Source: Byssothecium circinans (lineage: Eukaryota > Ascomycota > Dothideomycetes > Pleosporales > Massarinaceae). Taken from it: a stretch of DNA of 64,000 bases. Below, piece after piece: positions 58,715-64,000 of the stretch. Under the pieces are notes generated by a model that ran no database searches, was not told where the DNA came from, and saw nothing but the letters and a program-made list of their open reading frames with translations. The translations under genes and the position numbers were made by a program. Numbering within the stretch: position 1 is the first letter of the stretch; every line of letters begins with the position of its first letter. The DNA lies in contig ML976982.1 in NCBI GenBank assembly GCA_010015675.1, positions 207,328 to 271,327 on the forward strand, given 5' to 3'.

Positions 58715-59404
58715 ATGGCACGCATACATATCAACCCCATCTTCACCCTCCTCTCCATCATCCTTATGCTCACCAGCTACACTGCTGTCGCTCAGAAGTT
58801 TAGTGACCTTTCCTCGTGTCAGGTACGTCTTTCAGAAACTTGCTTTATTCGACGGAATCGGGATACTGATTTGTTCTGACAGCAAGGATGCTGGGCCGAA
58901 AAGCTAGGCATCGCTGATGGCTCCAATCACTGCCAGGGCCAGGTCGAGTGCATCTGCTCCAACAATGTCGCCGATGCGTTCCGCTCATGCTCAAAGTCGA
59001 GGTGCAAGAACGATAGTTTCGAGATTGCGGATTCTTTTGCGGAGCAGTATTGCAGACAGGCTGGTATGTCAAACTTTGTTGAAATTCTTTTTCGAAAGCG
59101 TAGTGTTAGGGAATCCGCGACTGATGGTGGCCACAGAAACGACTTCCAGTGCGATGCCGACACCTACCGACTTCCCAGCTTTAACCCGGTCTTTCCACAG
59201 GCTGAGGACTTCGACCGGCGTAAATGGGAGCCCGACTGTGGTTCCGTTGTTTGGTCCGGGCCCTGTCGAGCCGAGCACGTTCGTCACTTCGGGGATTGCA
59301 AGGTAAGATCTCATTGCCACTCTCATCAGCCTAACTTTGTTACCAGCGGTTCTTTTATTCTGACATTTACCATCAGCAAGCCAACAACGCCGTCAATTCG
59401 CTAG
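58715..59404 (+). CDS. CFEM-domain secreted protein, copy 3
   Basis: Exons 58715-58822, 58884-59063, 59137 to about 59301, and a short last exon to 59404. Signal peptide PIFTLLSIILMLTSYTAVAQ. The CFEM domain has eight cysteines (SSCQ|QGC, NHC, VECIC, RSC, SRC, QYC) and an Asp in LGIADGSNHC at the place of the haem-ligating Asp of studied members. A short Thr/Pro-rich segment follows and the last exon ends SGSFILTFTISKPTTPSIR. There is no clear membrane helix, so this copy is secreted, or GPI-type signals are too weak to call. Intron 1 phase 0 after Cys1 and intron 2 phase 1 after Cys8 are shared with copies 1 and 2. Without removing the third intron the frame ends at 59306. Confidence 0.8.
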
Positions 59405-60921
59405 ACTAATACCCATCGCCCAACGCGTCCAGTCAACGCCGTCAACATGATTTGACACTGCTGCACAGTCCCTCGCAGGGTTTGTAGCAACCGTCGACGA
59501 CGTTTGATGCGGAAGAACTGGCAGTGGAATTTTTTTTCTGGCGGGATAATGACAACGGCCTTGTTCGTGTTAGCGTGCCTTCCTTCCTTATGGTTTTGCA
59601 CTGTGTACCTCTATATTATTAATCACAAAACTCATTCAATAAGAAATGGGATAATGCACACGACATATTTGCCCCAATCACTTTTGCGTTATTGAACCAT
59701 GCCATCTTCTCCTTTACCTGGCCCAGAAGTCTTCCTCCTACCGTTCTAGTCTGCAGCGTGTTGAATCTTGCCCATGGATGACGTATTTGAGGAGAAGCCG
59801 GAACGGATGGGCTAGGAGGGTGATGGGGTAAAGAGTGGTGTTTGTGAAGAGATAATTTGCTACATCTGTGCTGGATGTGTAGAGGGCTGGGGATTTTGAG
59901 ACGGATGGGATTTTGCTGAGGGCTTCGTGGAGGATTTGCACGTGGGTGAAGGGAAAGGAGAAGACCATGAGGATAGAGATGGTGAGGAGTCCGGTTCAAG
60001 GTAGATGAGTTGGTGATGGAGAGGGGGATTAATTGAATGGACGTTAAACAAAAAACTCAGACGCTATCTAGTGAAGCCCTCGCTCGCCAAATTGCAAATA
60101 CGGAGAGCAGAAGGTGTTCATGGCCTTCCCTTACGAAGAAGGTGAAGACGTGGAAAGCTCAATACCTGGAGATGCCAAATACAGAGACAAGCCCTCAGCC
60201 ATCTCCCTTTGTCAACTACGACGCGGTTGTTGTTTAGGAACGATACGACGATAGGCTCTTGAGCTAACGTAGCGCTGCTCACCGCCATGTCATCGCCGCA
60301 GGAAGTATCGTAACCTCGGCGCTCTGATACTTGACATCTCAACAACAACAAAAAAGAATATCACTCACTTCTCCTTCATCTCTCTTCATCACTGTATGCG
60401 AAAAAGCCCATTAAACGTCATACACGGCACGCTAACCGCGCACCATCACCCCAGCAACGACTTGCCGCTTAGCACAAAACACACACGCTCGACGCACCCC
60501 CTGGTCCCCGCTCAGCCCTTTATCAAACAGACAAAACCGCCCGCCCTCCGACCTCTCTCACCTATTGACGACCTTGTCGCCTCGACGATACCCCACCCAC
60601 GTTTACATAACTTCACTCCTCCGTTGGACAAAAAGCGTTGATTGAATAAAATGGTGAGTAAGACCCTGTCCAGCGGCCGAGCAAATCGGAAGGAAGGGAG
60701 AAGGGGCACGGCGCGGGGAAGAAAGCAAGAGCGACCGCAGCAACGAGGCGACACAAACAAACTTCCTTGCGCTGCAATTCACATGCACCTCCTGCTCGCT
60801 TTCTTGCCGCTGCAAACACATCCACGCACGCATCCTCCGCACCTCCCGTCCTTCTGAGCGCTTCATAACCCCAACACACTCGCATCTGCGAATACCACCG
60901 AGAAAGAGAGAGAGAGCAGCA
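59405..60921. other. Intergenic region and 5' leader of the light-chain gene
   Basis: A minus-strand frame at 59968-59738 looks protein-like (see findings) but stands alone. From about 60360 the plus strand is the leader of the next gene. It includes ATG at 60651 followed directly by GTGAGT, which reads as the donor of a leader intron ending near 60919. Confidence 0.4.
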
Positions 60922-61476
60922 ATGGATAACCATAACAACCAGGCCTCCACGAACTACCGCGAAGCCTTCCAGCTCTTCGACAAGCGCGGCAACGGCCGCG
61001 TCGACCGCGGCGCCCTGGGCGACTTGCTGCGCGCATGCGGCCAGAACCCGACGCTCGCCGAGATTGGCGAGTTGGAGCGCGGTGTCGGCGCGGACTGTAC
61101 GTTCCCATCCCATACTACTCCCTCTCTGCGACCACCCCGCTAACGCTCACACGATGCAGTCGACTTCGAAACCTTCTCCAAGATCCTGAACCGCCCTGGC
61201 GGCTTCCGCGAACCCTTCGACATTGAAGAATACATCCGCGGCTTCCAGGTCTTTGACAAGGACCGCTCGGGCTTCGTCGGAAAGGGCCAGATCAAGTATA
61301 TCTTGACGAATTTGGGCGAGAAGATGAGCGAGGAGGAGGTCGAGGAGTTGTTTAAGAGCACCATCGACACGGGGAATAATGAGGTCGATTATAGGGGTAT
61401 GTATACTTTCTAGGTGGTGAAGGATGGGTGTGCTAACTTGGAGACAGAGTTCGTCAAGACGATTGCGGAGAACTAG
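60922..61476 (+). CDS. CDC4: Myosin essential light chain (Cdc4/Mlc1 type)
   Basis: EF-hand protein of the cytokinetic ring. It starts MDNHNNQASTNYREAFQLFD at 60922 and is about 143 aa. Exon 1 ends GVGAD, exon 2 starts FDFETFSKILNRPGGFRE, and exon 3 gives EFVKTIAEN with TAG at 61476. The phases agree. The N-lobe loop DKRGNGRV is degenerate and the C-lobe loop FDKDRSGFVGKGQIKYILTN is closer to canonical. The segments LGDLLRACGQNPTLAEI and LGEKMSEEEVEEL are typical of this light chain rather than of calmodulin. It binds IQ motifs of type II or V myosins. The gene name follows S. pombe usage. Confidence 0.93.
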
Positions 61477-62073
61477 GTTGTGTCTGGGCGACTGGTTGAC
61501 TAGTTAGCTGACCGACGGAGGTTTCTTTTCCCTTCTCTTCTTTATCCGATTCCCACGATTTTTCATACGCTTGGACGACAGAACACGGGGGAATAAGCAT
61601 GCAGGCACCGGCGTTGGAAAATGTACATTCAGGTTCTAGTTCGGGGGGTTCATCATAGCACAGCACATCACATATCACACGTTGGCTAGTCATGCACAGC
61701 GCAGCACTCGCAAACGGAGAGTAGCAATAATGTCGTGAATGAACTCTTGTTTTTGTGCTCCATTTGGCAAACGCAGATCTATCTGAAGTATGGGCACTCT
61801 CCTAGTAGCATGAGAAGCCCTACGCGTTCGCTGGTAAATGGGGTATCGTAGATCAATGTAAATGCCTTGAAAAAACGGGAGACAAACTGCCGCCGTACGT
61901 AACCCAAACCTGATTCGTGTACCGCAAGCATGAAAAGATGGGAAGAAGAGCAAGACCGCTAAACCAAAACGCCGTCTTATCGTCGAATGCACATGCGCCC
62001 GTGGATGAAAGTCGTAAAAGGTAGCCGGGATGAATCCCTCATAAGCCGGCTATGGGGATGGCGTATGCTGATA
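61477..62073. other. Intergenic region
   Basis: Convergent 3' flanks; nothing recognised. Confidence 0.5.
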
Positions 62074-62610
62074 TCAAACCTTGACCTCGGAAACACCGAC
62101 AATGCCCATGCGTCCTTGGGAAGGCGTCTTGCCCATAATCATCTCGGCCGTGGTGACAAAGCCGCCGGGCAGTAAGTAGACGACATCCTCGCGCCTGCCG
62201 TTCCGGTCAGCGGCGAACTGCTGCCAATCAAGCTGGTACCCGACGACCAGCGAGCATCGCCCACAGCGCTGGAGGTACCGCTTCTCGAAACCCTCATCGC
62301 TCGTCACCATCTCAGGGTTGCCGTCCAATTGCGTCGAAAGCAGCAGGCCGTAGTGATCATTTGGCGGCATCTGTGCTGCGCGACCCTTGTTCGAGGCGGC
62401 GGGTGGTGGGGGAAGAGTCATCATGTGCGCCTTGTCCATGCAATGTTGTCGGGTCGGAAGGGAGGGGAGCGGAGTGGTCGTGGCGAGGAGAAGGTGGGTG
62501 CAGAGGCAATGGTAGGTGTAGACGGTGCTCGATGCGGCTAGGGAGATCTTCTCCTCGGGCGTGGGAGAAGGCATGGCGAAGTATGCGCGTGAGGTCTGCG
62601 TGATGTCCAT
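62074..62610 (-). CDS. STEEP1-domain protein (CXorf56 family)
   Basis: A single-exon 178-aa protein. The family core is visible as TVYTYHCLCTHLLLATTTPL (Cys-x-Cys pair), PTRQHCMDKAHMMTLP and, after a low-complexity insert, GFEKRYLQRCGRCSLVVGYQ with the second Cys pair. Together the four cysteines suggest one zinc site. In animals STEEP1 aids STING exit from the ER; fungi lack STING, so the ancestral role must be different and is unknown. The C-terminal tail (YLLPGGFVTTAEMIMGK) fits the beta-strand end of the domain. The start MDITQTSRAYF has no better alternative close by. Confidence 0.8.
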   Translation of the reverse strand: MDITQTSRAYFAMPSPTPEEKISLAASSTVYTYHCLCTHLLLATTTPLPSLPTRQHCMDKAHMMTLPPPPAASNKGRAAQMPPNDHYGLLLSTQLDGNPEMVTSDEGFEKRYLQRCGRCSLVVGYQLDWQQFAADRNGRREDVVYLLPGGFVTTAEMIMGKTPSQGRMGIVGVSEVKV

Positions 62611-63745
62611 TGCGGAGGAGGGTGGAGGGCCGGTTTGTTGATGCGGGGCCGGTCTCGGAGATGGAAATTTGGCGGTAAAGTGCGTACTCGCGGGGGGTAG
62701 TTCGCTGATGTTGAGAGGTCGTAGAGATGGATGGGGTGTGGAAGATGTGAGAATGTAGGGTGGAGGAGTGTCCCTTGATATATAGATGGTCGGCGAGAGA
62801 CAGGCGTGGGGGAAATGCAGAAATGTTTGCCTGGTGAGTCGCCTCCCAAGGGCTCCCTTCCCCTCTTATAAATGACGAAGAAAGGGATGGAACCAATCTT
62901 CCGACGTCCTCGCGTAGGTAAGAGGCCTCCGTAGTGAGGCTGTAATAGCCCGGTGGGGGATTGTCAGAGGATGGAGCCAAGACGTGGGCGACTGCAGTTG
63001 CGACGGGCGATGGAGCGGTCCGTGGGCGTCAGTGATGTGACAGTGTTTGTGTTTCTCAAGGAGGATGCTTCTGGCGGCGGTGGAGAAGAGGGTTTGAGGC
63101 TTGTTGCTAGCTGGTGCGCGGTTCAACAGCCAAGCGCGTTTCGTAGCGTTTGGAGGCTCGGCGGCTTGTGAAAGGGAGGGACAGAGGGACAAAGCAAATG
63201 CGCTCCACTTTGTCCTCAGGGTCAAGAAGACTAGACGACGCCTGGAAGAGCAATAGTCAGTTCTTGGACGGAGACGATCAGACCAGCACGAGCGTCTCGG
63301 TGAGTCTGATGGCGCTGTTAAGGGCCGTAAATGGATGGGCGGATGGGAAAGCTTGTCTCGCCAACCCTCAACGGGCGGCGGCGATTTATAGTGACAGACG
63401 GCATCATGAGTGGCTGGGCGGAGAAAAGAGAGAACGCGAATAACTTTGCAGAAACGAAGCACGCGTTGCAACCGCTCGCAGGCAGTTGAAGGGCTCAAGG
63501 GCTCAGCTGACGTCGTTTGGGTTTGCTGGCTTGTTCTGGGCGGGAAGCTTGTCTGTGGCCCTGTCCGACGCCCCGTACCGGTTTGGGCCATCCCAGGTAT
63601 TGCAGTAGCGGAAACGGACGCCGAAGCCGCCGACGTGAATTGCATTACATTACATACATGTCCACGTCGTGAATCACCTTGGCATCAAGCCTTATCCCGC
63701 GACTAGACTTGCCTCGCAGAAGACGAAACGGTGCGGCCGCTGAGC
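62611..63745. other. GC-rich divergent intergenic region
   Basis: Promoter space between the STEEP1-like gene (-) and the FHIT-type gene (+). A 259-codon minus-strand frame (63645-62866) exists but has no protein pattern and is treated as chance. Confidence 0.4.
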
Positions 63746-64000
63746 ATGCCGCCGCTCGCAAAGGATGTGATCCAATTCGGCGCCTTTGTGGTGACGAGCC
63801 AGGTGCGTGGCTGCGCGTAATCGCCATCTTTTCGCGGGGCGCAGAAGCGTGGGGGAGTCGGATCCAGAGTGCATGACACTGATTCTAGGGCAGGTCTTTC
63901 ACATTACGCCTTTGTCATTCGCGCTGGTGAACCTCAAACCACTGCTACCCGGCCATGTCCTGGTGTCTCCACGCCGAATTGTCCCGCGCTTTAACGACCT
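63746..64000 (+). CDS. HNT2: FHIT-type dinucleoside triphosphatase, 5' part only
   Basis: Exon 1 (63746-63802) encodes [20 protein letters not shown] 91-bp intron (GTGCGT donor, GGCAG acceptor) leads to exon 2 from 63894, [20 protein letters not shown] and [16 protein letters not shown]. This is the start of the HIT fold in bis(5'-adenosyl)-triphosphatase (Fhit/Hnt2). The catalytic HxHxH motif lies beyond the window end. The gene is cut by the window, not broken. Confidence 0.9.

Noticed and set aside
62866..63645. 259-codon open frame on the minus strand
   Set aside because: Ser/Pro/Arg-rich GC-driven frame without any protein pattern, lying in a divergent promoter.

Overview
The window is eukaryotic nuclear DNA from a filamentous ascomycete, most likely a Dothideomycete (Pleosporales-like). 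Genes are compact, on both strands, and interrupted by many short introns of about 45-100 bp with GTRNGT donors. The gene set is fungal: Zn2Cys6 and bZIP regulators, mannitol-1-phosphate dehydrogenase, CFEM proteins, Erg28, Mcd4, Pns1 and Rad4. The genus is an inference from protein flavour, not a measurement.

Layout. 0-8.2 kb is accessory in character: a secreted CinY-like protein, a Zn2Cys6 factor, and two related small proteins starting MGCxSSKP (predicted lipid-anchored, glycine-rich) that flank the factor. 8.9-19.2 kb holds mannitol-1-phosphate 5-dehydrogenase, a choline-transporter-like PNS1 gene with an in-frame TAG, a broken zinc-finger/kinase locus, and an intact single-exon RAD4/XPC. 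20-24.3 kb holds a conserved hypothetical and an unusual protein with two long-loop Cys6 clusters around two C2H2 fingers. 24.8-44.1 kb is a housekeeping block: ribosomal protein uS17, 3-ketoacyl-CoA reductase, ERG28, GAL7, a Yip1-domain protein, a Ran-binding protein, a coiled-coil protein, MCD4, GDI1 and mitochondrial uL29. 44.3-50.6 kb holds a GCN4/cpc-1-type bZIP, repeats, NOT2 and a hypothetical. 51.6-59.4 kb is a second accessory block: a DUF6055 secreted metalloprotease-like gene, then three CFEM genes and one decayed CFEM copy, all on the + strand with conserved intron phases. 60.9-64 kb returns to conserved genes: a Cdc4/Mlc1 light chain, a STEEP1-like protein and the start of a FHIT-type hydrolase.

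Functional themes. Several neighbours serve the early secretory pathway and membranes (Ifa38, Erg28, Yip1-domain protein, Mcd4, Gdi1), but nothing shows they are co-regulated. The strongest candidates for new biology are the Cys6-C2H2-C2H2-Cys6 protein (21999-23973), the tandem CFEM cluster with its decaying member (54174-59404), the paired MGCxSSKP proteins, a three-copy miniature inverted-repeat family (19.9, 45.96 and 46.17 kb), and the premature stop in PNS1. All exon limits were worked out by hand from splice signals and reading frame, so some may be off by a few bases. No tRNA or rRNA gene and no CRISPR array was seen.
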